In this document: positions 44,901 to 52,516 of the stretch, one piece after another
Layout: every line of letters begins with the position of its first letter
How positions within the stretch are numbered: the stretch's first letter is position 1
Source of the DNA: Amycolatopsis sp. DSM 110486
Lineage (GTDB): Bacteria > Actinomycetota > Actinomycetes > Mycobacteriales > Pseudonocardiaceae
Direction of reading: 5' to 3'
DNA: 64,000 nt
Assembly: GCF_019468465.1 (NCBI RefSeq)
Contig: NZ_CP080519.1
Span: 5,226,001-5,290,000 of the forward strand
Notes under the pieces: model-generated
Database searches by the model: none
What the model was told of the DNA's origin: nothing
The model's input: the letters and a program-made list of their open reading frames with translations, nothing else
Position numbers and translations under genes: made by a program

Positions 44901-47007
44901 CGACCCGGTCGGGCGGCTCCGCCGCGCGGAGAACGCCGACGCGGTCATCGAGTACGAACGCGACGACCGGGGTCGCGTCATCGCCCAGACGACCAACGGC
45001 CGCACCACCACGTTCTCCTACGCGCCGGACGGCACCCTGGTCACCCGGCGGACACCGTCCGGAGTGGACAGTTCGTGGTCGTTCGGCGAGCGGGGCGCTC
45101 CGGTCGGCCTCGCCGGCGGGGGACACGTGCTCGCCTTCGACCGTGACCCGGCGGGCAAGGAGACGGGCCGTTCGCTGGACGGCACGGTCGTGCTGACCCA
45201 GGCGTACGACGCCGAGCAGCGGCTCACCGCGCAGGAGGGCCCGAGCCTGCGCCGGCGCTACGACTACCGGGCCGACGGTCACCTCGTCCGCACCTCCGAC
45301 AGCCTCTCCGGCACCGCGGACTTCCGGCTCGACCCGGCCGGCCGCGTCGTCGAAGCGATCGCGGCCGACCGGCGCGAGGGCTTCCGCTACGACGTGGCGG
45401 GCAACATCGTCTTCAGCGGCGTGGCGGGACAGGCGGCGCCCGAAAGCGGCCCGCGGGCCTACCTGGGCAACACCCTCACCTCGGCGGGCGCGATCTCCTA
45501 CCGCCACGACGCACAGGGCCGGGTCGTCCAGCGCCGCGTCGGCGAGCTCGTGTGGAGCTACGGCTGGGATGGTCAGGACCGCCTGACGGGCGTGACGACT
45601 CCGGACGGCACGCGGTGGCGCTACCGCTACGACCCCGTCGGCCGGCGCATCGCGAAGCAGCGGTTCGGGCCGGGCGGCGAGATCGCCGAACAGGTCGAGT
45701 TCGTGTGGGACGGCGGGAAACTCGTGGAGGAGTCGCATCGGCTCGCCGACGGCACCACCCGCGTGCGCACGTGGGACTACGACCCGGACACCGACGCCCC
45801 GGTGGCCCAGCACGAGAGCACCGGCGGCGTCCGGCTGTTCCACACCATCGTGACCGACCCCGTCGGACGGCCCGCCGAGCTGCTCGACGCCGAGGGCCGG
45901 CCGGTCTGGTCGGGCCGCACCACGGTGTGGGGCCGCGACCTGCCGGGCAACGGTGGCGCGACGGCCACCCCACTGCGTTTCCCTGGGCAGTACCTCGACG
46001 CGGAAACCGGGCTGCACTACAACCTCTACCGCTACTACGACCCCGCTTCGGGCCGCTACGTCAGCCAGGACCCGCTGGGCCTCGCGCCCGCGCCCAACCC
46101 GGCGGCGTACGTGAGCAACCCGCTCCGCATCGCCGACCCGCTGGGGCTGGCACCGACGAGCTGCAAGTCGGGAGGCGGCACCGGCACCACGTCGAGCCGG
46201 GCGGGCAGCACGGACGAACCCGCCCACGTCGGCGACACCGGCAGCACGCCGAACCCGTCGCGCGAGCCGGCGCCGGAGCCCGGGCCGTCGCACAAGTCGG
46301 GTGACGCGGACACCTCGGCCGATGCCGGTCCGTCGAACTCCGCGGCCGACGGGAAGAAGCACCAGGACGCGCCGGACTTTTCGCACAACCCGGGACCGGA
46401 CAAGACGCCGAAGTACGTCTACCACGGTTCGGGCGCGCCGCCGGAGACCATCTTCAAGGACGGCCTCACGTCCGACGCGATCAGGCAAGGCGCGGGCCCG
46501 AAGGGTCCGAACTACGACATCGCCGGGCACCAGCACCGGTCGTACGGTTCCGGGAGTGGGTACGTGTCCACGTCGGGCGACGTCGAGACCGGATACCAGT
46601 TCGTGCCGCAGAAGGTCGGCGGGGAAATCACGCAGTCGACCAAGACCGGGTTCTGGGGCAAGTCCGACGACACGATGTTTTTCAAGCACGAGGGTTACAT
46701 CTACGAGATCGAAACCGATCCCGGGAAAATGGTCCACTTGCCCTCGCACCCGGACCACGTGCCCACCATGGACGGTCAGAACGAATGGGCCGCGGTTGAC
46801 CACATCCCGGGCTCGCAGATCTCCGGCGCGTACAAGGTGGACGGGTACTACAACGTCGGCGCCGGGCAGCCGGGCGCGCACCCGAACATCATCTATCCGA
46901 ACGATCACAAGCTCGTGCCCCAGCTGCAGTACCAGGAGAATCCCGGCTTCGTCCCGAGGCCGGTGCCCAAGGACACGCCGCCTCCGCCCGTGCCGCCCAA
47001 GGACTGA
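41905..47007 (+). CDS. WXG/RHS polymorphic toxin with C-terminal ADP-ribosyltransferase domain
   Basis: 1700 residues. Residues 1-150 are an alpha-helical WXG-type domain (WSG at 123-125), the signal expected for type VII secretion; hydrophobic helices follow (about 160-230). A Gly/Pro linker holds three 25-residue repeats. From residue 430, a DUF6531-type segment (DPVDVATGEMILDQTDL) leads into about 15-20 YD/RHS repeats that form the toxin cage, closed by two DPLGLAP motifs (about 1390-1415). The tip (about 1500-1660) resembles pertussis toxin S1: YVYHGSGAPPETIF, YVSTS at 1553-1557, YIYEIETD and GQNEW with Q1625/E1627. His1507 occupies the usual Arg position. The tip should ADP-ribosylate a target in competing cells. 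Confidence 0.83.
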   Translation: MSNPLIAPTQDSTKAYSGISLLESANDLSTAIESGDWASVAMGAVGTALDALSMAMDPFGAILAAGVSWLMEHVGPLKDALNGLTGNADQIKAQSETWGNVAKELGSVASDLNDAINADLQSWSGSASDAYRQRGQDLATSLQAAQKGCEGASSGVKTAGEVVAAVRTLVRDIISELIGHMISWALQVVFTLGIGLAWVVPQVVSAVAKTASQITGLVTKLVKALKALVPLLKKAGTLFEDAGKAFKGLKGGKVTPPPKTKDLSGTPKAPPVKTPGGDGGGTPKGGGYEGTPKDYTPPPGKSGADDSTKSSGYEGTPKDYTPPPGKSSGDDSTSASGFSGDAKDYTPPPASKGGDDSTHASSSGGGGSSGGGGGTPPPVKSDPPPLKTDPDPVPAGAGGGGTPKGGTPKSAPPSNKPDNPRDTSVDKDSRFCASDPVDVATGEMILDQTDLVLPLDLELSLERTHVSSYRAGRWFGRSWASTVDQRLEVDDEDVCYFSPDGMVLVYPLPAPGATGLPVEGPRLPLTRRLDGGYVLEEPLRGTSLRFDPVVGEAPGVLPLTAVAGAGQRFDVDYDRTGRPARIRHSDGYEVAFTVTRDRITAMSVVNPASGESVLVTRYGYDTDGRLTQVVNSSGRPMLFDYDTQGRVTGWQDRTGTWYRYVYDAAGRCVKTVGDKGFRDGTFAYDRERLVTVYSDSLGHRTEYHLNEANQVVREVDAAGHATESTWDRYDRLLMRSDKLGRTTSFEYDDAGALSRVVRPDGSVVQVALRGGLVAAIAVRDGERTWTRTYDEPLDPFSARLGVAGEFRPEGVGSAAVLPDAVAEAERTTKGYVPDLFGRPALVDTPGGQVRLDWTVEGLRAARTGPAGGREQWSYDGEGNDVAHVSETGAVTRREYGPFDVVVAEVDEAGGRTTYAYDTELRLLAVTNPLGLTWRYVYDHAGRVTEERDFDGRTLRFEYDAAGQLTRAFNGLGELTELTYDTLGNVVARRAPHGLTTYSYDPVGRLRRAENADAVIEYERDDRGRVIAQTTNGRTTTFSYAPDGTLVTRRTPSGVDSSWSFGERGAPVGLAGGGHVLAFDRDPAGKETGRSLDGTVVLTQAYDAEQRLTAQEGPSLRRRYDYRADGHLVRTSDSLSGTADFRLDPAGRVVEAIAADRREGFRYDVAGNIVFSGVAGQAAPESGPRAYLGNTLTSAGAISYRHDAQGRVVQRRVGELVWSYGWDGQDRLTGVTTPDGTRWRYRYDPVGRRIAKQRFGPGGEIAEQVEFVWDGGKLVEESHRLADGTTRVRTWDYDPDTDAPVAQHESTGGVRLFHTIVTDPVGRPAELLDAEGRPVWSGRTTVWGRDLPGNGGATATPLRFPGQYLDAETGLHYNLYRYYDPASGRYVSQDPLGLAPAPNPAAYVSNPLRIADPLGLAPTSCKSGGGTGTTSSRAGSTDEPAHVGDTGSTPNPSREPAPEPGPSHKSGDADTSADAGPSNSAADGKKHQDAPDFSHNPGPDKTPKYVYHGSGAPPETIFKDGLTSDAIRQGAGPKGPNYDIAGHQHRSYGSGSGYVSTSGDVETGYQFVPQKVGGEITQSTKTGFWGKSDDTMFFKHEGYIYEIETDPGKMVHLPSHPDHVPTMDGQNEWAAVDHIPGSQISGAYKVDGYYNVGAGQPGAHPNIIYPNDHKLVPQLQYQENPGFVPRPVPKDTPPPPVPPKD
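42763..42987 (+). repeat. Three 75-bp coding repeats in the RHS linker
   Basis: Each unit encodes 25 residues of the form G-Y-E-G-T-P-K-D-Y-T-P-P-P-G-K plus a Ser/Asp-rich tail. The third unit has diverged. They form a flexible hinge between the WXG domain and the RHS cage. Confidence 0.8.
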
Positions 47008-47018
47008 GCACACCGAGC

Positions 47019-47051
47019 TAGCCTGAGTCTGACGACGGATCGGAGAAAGTT
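47019..47051 (+). promoter_or_regulatory. Possible separate promoter for the downstream SseB-domain gene
   Basis: TAGCCT at 47019-47024 is a -10-like hexamer just after the toxin stop. GGAG lies before the GTG at 47052. A dedicated promoter would keep the downstream protein expressed independently of the toxin. Confidence 0.35.
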
Positions 47052-47597
47052 GTGGATACCGCCCCGGACCCGCTGCCCGCGGAGCTGCGTGAACGTGCGC
47101 GGCAGTCGCCGGACAGCTGGCTCTACGTGGTGGACCCCGCGATGGAGGGCGCCGAGAACGTGCCGGGCGCCGCGATCGCCGGCGCCTACCGGGTCGACGA
47201 GCACGGCGAGATCGCCGGTGAGTTCGTCCCCAACCCGGACTACCGCCCGAGCCCGCTGGCGCTGGGCATTCCCCAGCCCACCAACGAGCTCGAGGCCGCG
47301 CTGCAGGCGGTCGTCACCGGCACCGGCGACAACGCGGGCGTCCACTCGGCACTGGTCGACGCCACGGTCTACGTGGTGACCGAACCGGACCGCCCGGTGG
47401 TCGCGACGCCGTCCGAGAACGGTGAGGTCGTGCCGGCCTTCACGTCCGAGGGTTACCTGCCCGAACCGCAGCCCGGCCAGGAGTTCCGCCCGGTGGCGGT
47501 GCGTGAGCTCGCGGCCGAGCTGGCCACCCGGGATCTGCTGCTCAACCCGGGCAGCGCGCTCAAGGTGCAGGTGCCGGGAGCCAGCCTGGCCGGCTGA
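47052..47597 (+). CDS. Type VII secretion-associated, SseB-domain protein
   Basis: 181 residues. The C-terminal part (about 75-175) is SseB-like: ALVDATVYVVTE, VVPAFTSEGYL, VAVRELAAEL, LLLNPGSALKVQVPG. The N-terminal 65 residues (SWLYVVDPAM, VPGAAIAGAYRVDEHGEI, FVPNPDYRPSPLALGIPQPTNELEAALQ) match the layout of actinomycete proteins annotated as type VII secretion-associated. The AGAYRVD motif resembles the toxin tip (ISGAYKVD). It lies 44 bp after the toxin and is a candidate chaperone or immunity protein. Confidence 0.68.
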   Translation: MDTAPDPLPAELRERARQSPDSWLYVVDPAMEGAENVPGAAIAGAYRVDEHGEIAGEFVPNPDYRPSPLALGIPQPTNELEAALQAVVTGTGDNAGVHSALVDATVYVVTEPDRPVVATPSENGEVVPAFTSEGYLPEPQPGQEFRPVAVRELAAELATRDLLLNPGSALKVQVPGASLAG

Positions 47598-47601
47598 CGC
47601 G

Positions 47602-48459
47602 TCACAAGTTCAGCTGCGCGAGCCGTTCCGGGTCGGCGAGGATGTTGATCTCGACGATCCGCCCGGCGTGCACGGTCGGGCAGAACACCGACATCGGCTT
47701 GCCGTCCATGAGCGCGACCAGGCCGGCCGCGCCGTTGACGAGCACGGGCCGGCTTTCGGCGCCGAGCTGCTCGAACAGCACGGCCTGGTTGGCCACCGCG
47801 GCGGCACCGCGAACGAGCCGCGAGCCACCGGCGACGCCGGCGTCGGCGCGGAGCACGACATCCGGGTCGAGGACCGCGAGCAGCGCGTCGAAGTCGCCCG
47901 AGCGGGAGGCGGCCAGGAACGCGTCGATCACCTCGCGTTGCGCGGCGACGTCGGCGTCCGGCAGGGCAGCGCCCCGGACGCGGCGGCGCGCGCGGCTGGC
48001 CAGCTGCGCCGCGGTGGCGGGAGTGCGGCCGACGATCGGCGCGATGTCCGCGAAGGGCACACCGAACAGGTCGTGCAGCACGAACGCGAGCCGCTCGGCC
48101 GGCGACAGCGTCTCCAGCACCACGAGCAGCGCGAGCCCGACGGAATCGGCGAGCACAGCCTCGTCCGCCGGATCCGGGTCCGCCGCGGCGACGATCGTGT
48201 CCGGCACGTGCGTCTCCAGCGGTTCCTCGCGACGGGACTTGCGCGAGCGCAGTACGTCGAGGCACACGCGGCTGACGACCGTGGTCAGCCAGCCGCCGAG
48301 GTTCGCCACGCCGCCCGTGTCGGCGCGCGAAAGCCGCAGCCAGGCCTCCTGCACGGCGTCCTCGGCCTCGGTCACCGAGCCCAGCATCCGATAGGCGACC
48401 CCACGAAGGTGGTCGCGGTGCGCTTCGAACTGCTCCACCAGAACTGCGTCCACTGTCAT
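47602..48459 (-). CDS. ECF sigma factor, SigJ type, with SnoaL-like C-terminal domain
   Basis: 285 residues. Sigma region 2 (YRMLGSVTEAEDAVQEAWLRL), region 4 (LSPAERLAFVLHDLFGVPFADIAPIVGRTPATAAQLASRAR) and a SnoaL/NTF2-like C-terminal domain (residues 175-285) that in SigJ-type (ECF41-like) factors modulates activity in place of an anti-sigma factor. The ATG at 48459 follows GGAGG by three bases. It is divergent from a SnoaL-like enzyme gene, a common partner arrangement for this sigma class. Confidence 0.87.
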   Translation of the reverse strand: MTVDAVLVEQFEAHRDHLRGVAYRMLGSVTEAEDAVQEAWLRLSRADTGGVANLGGWLTTVVSRVCLDVLRSRKSRREEPLETHVPDTIVAAADPDPADEAVLADSVGLALLVVLETLSPAERLAFVLHDLFGVPFADIAPIVGRTPATAAQLASRARRRVRGAALPDADVAAQREVIDAFLAASRSGDFDALLAVLDPDVVLRADAGVAGGSRLVRGAAAVANQAVLFEQLGAESRPVLVNGAAGLVALMDGKPMSVFCPTVHAGRIVEINILADPERLAQLNL

Positions 48460-48470
48460 GTTCCTCCGTC

Positions 48471-48498
48471 GTGGTCCGTCAGAGGGTTGACGGACCAC
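48471..48498. promoter_or_regulatory. Palindrome between divergent sigma factor and SnoaL genes
   Basis: Perfect 10-bp arms GTGGTCCGTC / GACGGACCAC with an 8-base spacer, only 11 bp from the sigma-factor ATG and 25 bp from the SnoaL ATG. Both genes point away, so a terminator is unlikely and an operator is favoured. Confidence 0.55.
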
Positions 48499-48523
48499 GG
48501 ACGAAGGATGTGACAGGAGAACC

Positions 48524-48997
48524 ATGACCGACTTCCAGGCCATCGCCGACCGCGTCGAGCTCGGCGCGCTGTGCGCGGAGTTCACCGACGCCGGGATGAT
48601 GCGCGACTTCGACCGCCTCGCCTCGCTCTTCGACGAGGACGGCATCTGGCGCATTCCCGAGGCCGGCATCGAGCTCGCCGGTAGAGACGGGATCCGCCAC
48701 GGGATCGAGCGCTCGCGGCAGATGTGGGAGTACTTCCTGCAGACCGTGCACCCGGGCTCGATCCGCCTCGACGGCGACACCGCCACCGGACGCGCGTACA
48801 TCGTGGAGTTCGGGCGGCTGCGCGACGGCACTTCACACCTCAACCACTCCGTGTACCACGACAGCTACCGGCGCACGGCCGACGGTTGGAAGTTCACCGA
48901 ACGCGCGTACGAGATGCACTACGTCGACAGCACCCCGCTCACGGGAAAGGCCTCACCCGCGCTGGGTGAGGTCTTGCCCGGGAAGCTCTCAGACTGA
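48524..48997 (+). CDS. SnoaL-like (NTF2-fold) protein
   Basis: 157 residues. One SnoaL_4-type domain: ALCAEFTDAGMMRDFDRLASLFDEDGIWRIP, GRDGIRHGIERS, HLNHSVYHDSYRRTADGWKFTER. The fold serves isomerases, hydrolases and binding proteins; the substrate is unknown. AGGAG precedes the ATG. Its partner is probably the divergent SigJ-type sigma factor. It overlaps the convergent gene by 9 bp. Confidence 0.8.
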   Translation: MTDFQAIADRVELGALCAEFTDAGMMRDFDRLASLFDEDGIWRIPEAGIELAGRDGIRHGIERSRQMWEYFLQTVHPGSIRLDGDTATGRAYIVEFGRLRDGTSHLNHSVYHDSYRRTADGWKFTERAYEMHYVDSTPLTGKASPALGEVLPGKLSD

Positions 48998-49444
48998 AGT
49001 TTCGGGTTGCGAGGAGTGGGCGATCACGGCCCAGATCACGAGGACGTCGAGCACGATCACGATCAGCCCCCACGCCGGGGCGGCCGAGAGGAACGCGAGC
49101 ATCGCCAGCGCGTTGAACCCGGCGAGCACCACCACGACGACCTTGGCCCAGCCGGCGCCGCTGAACAGGGCGGCGCCGGCGGCGGCCGCGAGCGCGCCGA
49201 CGATGAGGTGCAGCCAGCCCCAGCCGGTGAGGTTCAGCACGAGGTAGCCGCCCGGTGCGGCCACGTAGTAGTTGTTCTTGAACAGCGCCACGAGCCCGAT
49301 GATGATGTTGAAGAAGCCGGCGAGCATCGCGATCGTGGCCGCGAACACGGTCCACCCGTTCGCCGCGCGCGGTTCGGCGAAGCCCGGCCGCGCCGAGTCC
49401 ATCGCCCGCGGGTCCGTTCCCTGCATCCGGATGTAGTCAGACAT
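48989..49444 (-). CDS. Four-helix membrane protein (DUF7144-like)
   Basis: 151 residues. A polar N terminus, then four membrane helices from WTVFAATIAMLAGFFNIIIGLVALF to WGLIVIVLDVLVIWAVI. The Trp/Gly positions match a widespread actinomycete family of unknown function. The ATG at 49444 has GAGAGG upstream. It is divergent from the flavodoxin-like gene. Confidence 0.72.
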   Translation of the reverse strand: MSDYIRMQGTDPRAMDSARPGFAEPRAANGWTVFAATIAMLAGFFNIIIGLVALFKNNYYVAAPGGYLVLNLTGWGWLHLIVGALAAAAGAALFSGAGWAKVVVVVLAGFNALAMLAFLSAAPAWGLIVIVLDVLVIWAVIAHSSQPETSV

Positions 49445-49568
49445 AGCGGTGCCTCTCGTCGGTTTCCCGTCGCCCCACGGTGGACCGGCCGCGCGCGGGA
49501 GTCCTCGCCCGTGCGGGATGAGGTGGGCGTCGCGTTGGTTAGTGTCAGTCAATGTTTCAAGTGCAACT

Positions 49569-49582
49569 GTATCTAATGATAC
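49569..49582. promoter_or_regulatory. Palindrome upstream of the flavodoxin-like gene
   Basis: GTATC-TAAT-GATAC, A/T-rich in GC-rich surroundings, overlaps a plausible -10 region 36 bp before the ATG. It is a candidate repressor site; the regulator is not identified. Confidence 0.45.
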
Positions 49583-49617
49583 GATCTTGCGTGCCGGAAC
49601 AGCGAGGGGAGCGGGTC

Positions 49618-50268
49618 ATGTCCGAAGGGTGCTGCAGGATCGCTGTCGTCTACTACTCCGCGACCGGGACCGTGTTCACGCTGGCGGAGGCCGTGCGCGA
49701 AGGTGCGGTGGCGGCGGGGGCCCAGGTGCGGCTGCGGCGCGTCGAGGAGATCGCGCCGGCGAGCGCGATCGCCCGCAACCGCGACTGGCGTGAGCACCTG
49801 GCCGCGACCGGGCACGTTCCCGTTGCCACGCAAGAAGATCTGCTCTGGGCCGACGGGATCGTGTTCGGCACGCCCGCGCGGTTCGGCAACGTTGCCAGCC
49901 AGCTCAAGCAGTTCTTCGACACGCTGACCGGGCTGTGGGCGCGCGACCTGCTCGTGGACAAGGTCTACAGCGGGTTCACCTCGAGCGCCTCGGCCCACGG
50001 CGGGCAGGAGACGACGTTGCTCGCGCTGTACAACTCCGTTTACCACTTCGGTGGCGTGCTCGTGCCGCCCGGTTTCAAGGGCCACGCCAACGACTCGGGC
50101 GGAAACCCTTACGGCGCAAGCCACAGCACGGGCGAGGACGGCTCGATCGCGGTCGACGAACCGGCGCTGGCCGCGGCCCGCGCACAGGGCCACCGCGTGG
50201 CGACGATGGCCGCGGCGTTGAAAACCGGCCTCGCGCAGCCCCGACTGGCGGCCGAGGCTGCGCGGTAG
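49618..50268 (+). CDS. WrbA-like NAD(P)H:quinone oxidoreductase (flavodoxin fold)
   Basis: 216 residues. FMN-binding VYYSATGTVFTLAEAV at the start, GIVFGTPARFGNVASQLKQFFD and FTSSASAHGGQETTLLALYN, the WrbA signature set. It reduces quinones by two electrons, protecting against redox cycling. GAGGGGAG precedes the ATG. Control by a redox- or ligand-sensing repressor at the upstream palindrome is likely. Confidence 0.86.
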   Translation: MSEGCCRIAVVYYSATGTVFTLAEAVREGAVAAGAQVRLRRVEEIAPASAIARNRDWREHLAATGHVPVATQEDLLWADGIVFGTPARFGNVASQLKQFFDTLTGLWARDLLVDKVYSGFTSSASAHGGQETTLLALYNSVYHFGGVLVPPGFKGHANDSGGNPYGASHSTGEDGSIAVDEPALAAARAQGHRVATMAAALKTGLAQPRLAAEAAR

Positions 50269-50284
50269 ATCAGTCCGCGGTGGG

Positions 50285-51643
50285 TCAATCCATCGTCGAG
50301 TTCTTCGTCTCCGGCGCCCACAGCAGCGAGACGACCAGGCCGCCGACAAGTACCAGCGTGAGGATCAGCATGGTGGGGGAGAAGCCGATGCCGTCGAGGG
50401 CCAGGGGCAGCAGGAAAGTGCCGATGGCCGAGCCGACGCGGCTGAGGCCGTTGAGCAGGCCGACGCCGGAGCTGCGCAGGTCGGTGGGGAACAGCTCCGG
50501 CGGGTAGACCTGGTCGAGGTTCACGGCGGCGGACATGGTGAACGTGAAGACCAGGAACAGCGGGAAGACCAACGCGGTGGGCGCGTCGGGCCAGATCGCC
50601 ATCGGCGCCATCGTCGCGATGAGGACCACGAACGACCAGATCGTGAGCCCGCGCCGCGACATCTTCGCCACCAGCCACAGACCGCCGAGACTGCCGGCGA
50701 GCAGGAACAGGTTCAGCAGGCCGTCGCTGGTCGTGTCCTCCTCGCCGACGCCCATCTTCAGCAGGACCAGCGGCAGGAACGTGTAGATGGCGAAGTACGG
50801 CACCACCTGGGCGTTGTAGAAGATCGTGCCGAACGCCGTGTTGCGCCAGTACTTCTTGCCGAACAGCTCGCGGTAGCGCACGCGCCGCGCCGAGACGTGG
50901 TTGCGCACCAGGTCTTCGAACGCCTCGACGTCGCCGCGCAGCCGCTCGACGACCGCCCGCGCCTGGTCGACGCGGCCCTGCGACAGCAACCACCGCGGCG
51001 ACTCCGGCACGCCGATGCGCAGCAGCACCACGGCGATCGCGGGGATGCTGCTCGACGCGAGCAGCCAGCGCCACGACTCGGCGCCGAGGCTCACGACGTA
51101 GTTGCCGAGGAAGAACGCCGCGACGTAACCGACCGTCCACAGCACGGTGAGCGAAGCCAGCAGCCCGCCGCGGTACTTGCGGGGCACGAACTCCGCGACG
51201 AGTGTCGGCCCGAGCGCGTAGTCGGCGCCGATGCCGATGCCGATCAACAGTCTCAGGATGAACAGCTGCGTCGGGCTGGTCACGAAGAACTCGGCGGCCG
51301 ACGCCACAGCAATCAGCAGGAAGTCCACTGTGTATAGCCGCTGGCGGCCGATCTTGTCCGCCGCCCAGCCGACGACGATGCTGCCGAGGAAGATCCCGAT
51401 CAGCGCCGACGCGCCGAGTAGCCCCTCCCACACCGTGCCGAATCCGAGCTGCGCCGCGATCAACGGCAGGGCGATGCTGATGATGCCGAGCTCGTAGCCG
51501 TCGGAGTAGTTGGCGCAGAAGGTCAGCGCGGTGATGCGGAGGTGGAAGCGGTTGAGCGGGACGTCGTCGAACCCTGAAGAATTTGACGCTGCGGACCCTC
51601 CTCCCTCTTTACTCGGGGAGGAAGAGGTCTTGCTCTGCGGCAT
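50285..51643 (-). CDS. MFS transporter (sugar/aromatic acid:H+ symporter type)
   Basis: 452 residues, twelve membrane helices. GWAADKIGRQRLY loop motif, RLLIGIGIGADYALGPTLVAEFVPRKYRG and PESPRWLL are typical of metabolite/H+ symporters. It begins 35 bp inside the end of the RpiR gene, so they form one transcript. It probably imports the substrate of the divergently encoded ammonia-lyase homologue. Confidence 0.85.
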   Translation of the reverse strand: MPQSKTSSSPSKEGGGSAASNSSGFDDVPLNRFHLRITALTFCANYSDGYELGIISIALPLIAAQLGFGTVWEGLLGASALIGIFLGSIVVGWAADKIGRQRLYTVDFLLIAVASAAEFFVTSPTQLFILRLLIGIGIGADYALGPTLVAEFVPRKYRGGLLASLTVLWTVGYVAAFFLGNYVVSLGAESWRWLLASSSIPAIAVVLLRIGVPESPRWLLSQGRVDQARAVVERLRGDVEAFEDLVRNHVSARRVRYRELFGKKYWRNTAFGTIFYNAQVVPYFAIYTFLPLVLLKMGVGEEDTTSDGLLNLFLLAGSLGGLWLVAKMSRRGLTIWSFVVLIATMAPMAIWPDAPTALVFPLFLVFTFTMSAAVNLDQVYPPELFPTDLRSSGVGLLNGLSRVGSAIGTFLLPLALDGIGFSPTMLILTLVLVGGLVVSLLWAPETKNSTMD

Positions 51644-52433
51644 AGTCTTCGAAGCCTTCCAGTCGTTGCCGGGCCAGGGCGCCGGCCGCGTCGGCCATCG
51701 CCTCGACGAGCGCCACGGTCAGGGAGGTGACCGCGGCGTGGGAGTCGAACACGAACTCGGAGGCGACGCCCGCGTGCAGCACGTCGTCGGCGAGCGGAGT
51801 GAGCGCCGAGACGGGCCGGTCCGTGATCAGGAGCGTGCGCAGGCCCAGTGCGCGAGCCTGCTCGAGGGCCGCGGCGCTCTCCCGGGGGTAGCGGGGGAGC
51901 GCGACGAGGACGAGCGTCCGAGCGCCACACCGGTGGGCGTGGCGCAGGGCGTCGCCGAAGACGCTGCCGGGGTCCGTGAGCAGGCGGACGTCCGGGTGGA
52001 TCTTGGTGGCGAGGTAGGCGAACGACGCGGCCTGCGCGGCCGAGACGCGGTAGCCGGCGACGACGAGCGGCACGGAGTCCATGAGGTTCGCGGCGATCGT
52101 TCTGAGGCGGGTGTCGTCGGCCAGCTGCGCGCGCAGGGCGGTGAGGTTGCGCAGGTCGGCGTCGATGGCGTCCTGGAACTTGTTGCCGCCGCACTCGGGC
52201 TCGGGCTCGGCCGCGGCCTCGCGCAGGTAGCGGCGGAACCCGGCGTAGCCGTCGAACCCGAGCAGCGCGACGAACCGCGTGACCGACGGCTGGCTGACCT
52301 GCGCGTACTCCGCGAGCTCGCCGCTGGTGAGCGCTGCCGCCTCTGCGGCGTGGTCGGTGAGGTAGCTGGCGATGCGCCGCTGCGCCGGGGTCAGCCGATG
52401 GGCGGTGAGCAGCTCGTGCAGCGACCGGGACAA
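51609..52433 (-). CDS. RpiR/MurR-family regulator
   Basis: 274 residues. An N-terminal RpiR helix-turn-helix (TSGELAEYAQVSQPSVTRFVALLGFDGYAGFRRYLRE) and a SIS sugar-isomerase-like domain (LVVAGYRVSAAQAASFAYLATKI ... LVLVALPRYPRES). The start is a TTG at 52433 behind GGGAGG. It is divergent from the lyase gene and upstream of the transporter, and probably controls both. SIS domains usually bind phosphosugars, which is unexpected beside an aromatic lyase. Confidence 0.84.
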   Translation of the reverse strand: MSRSLHELLTAHRLTPAQRRIASYLTDHAAEAAALTSGELAEYAQVSQPSVTRFVALLGFDGYAGFRRYLREAAAEPEPECGGNKFQDAIDADLRNLTALRAQLADDTRLRTIAANLMDSVPLVVAGYRVSAAQAASFAYLATKIHPDVRLLTDPGSVFGDALRHAHRCGARTLVLVALPRYPRESAAALEQARALGLRTLLITDRPVSALTPLADDVLHAGVASEFVFDSHAAVTSLTVALVEAMADAAGALARQRLEGFEDYAAEQDLFLPE

Positions 52434-52461
52434 CCCGGGCCTCCCTTGCCAGCGGAGCGAA

Positions 52462-52475
52462 TGAATAGTTTCATG
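52462..52475. promoter_or_regulatory. RpiR operator candidate
   Basis: ATGAA-TAGT-TTCAT palindrome, followed 11 bp later by a GAATGAATGAAAAC stretch of related half-sites. It is A/T-rich, in the rpiR/lyase spacer, and of the TGAA...TTCA type seen for RpiR regulators. Confidence 0.45.
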
Positions 52476-52516
52476 TCACCATAGGAATGAATGAAAACTT
52501 GTCAAGAGGGGTGGCG

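Noticed and set aside
42985..47013. A 1342-codon open frame antisense to the RHS gene
   Set aside because: It mirrors the RHS coding frame in high-GC DNA, is extremely Arg/Val/Gly-rich and shows no domain; a codon-bias shadow.
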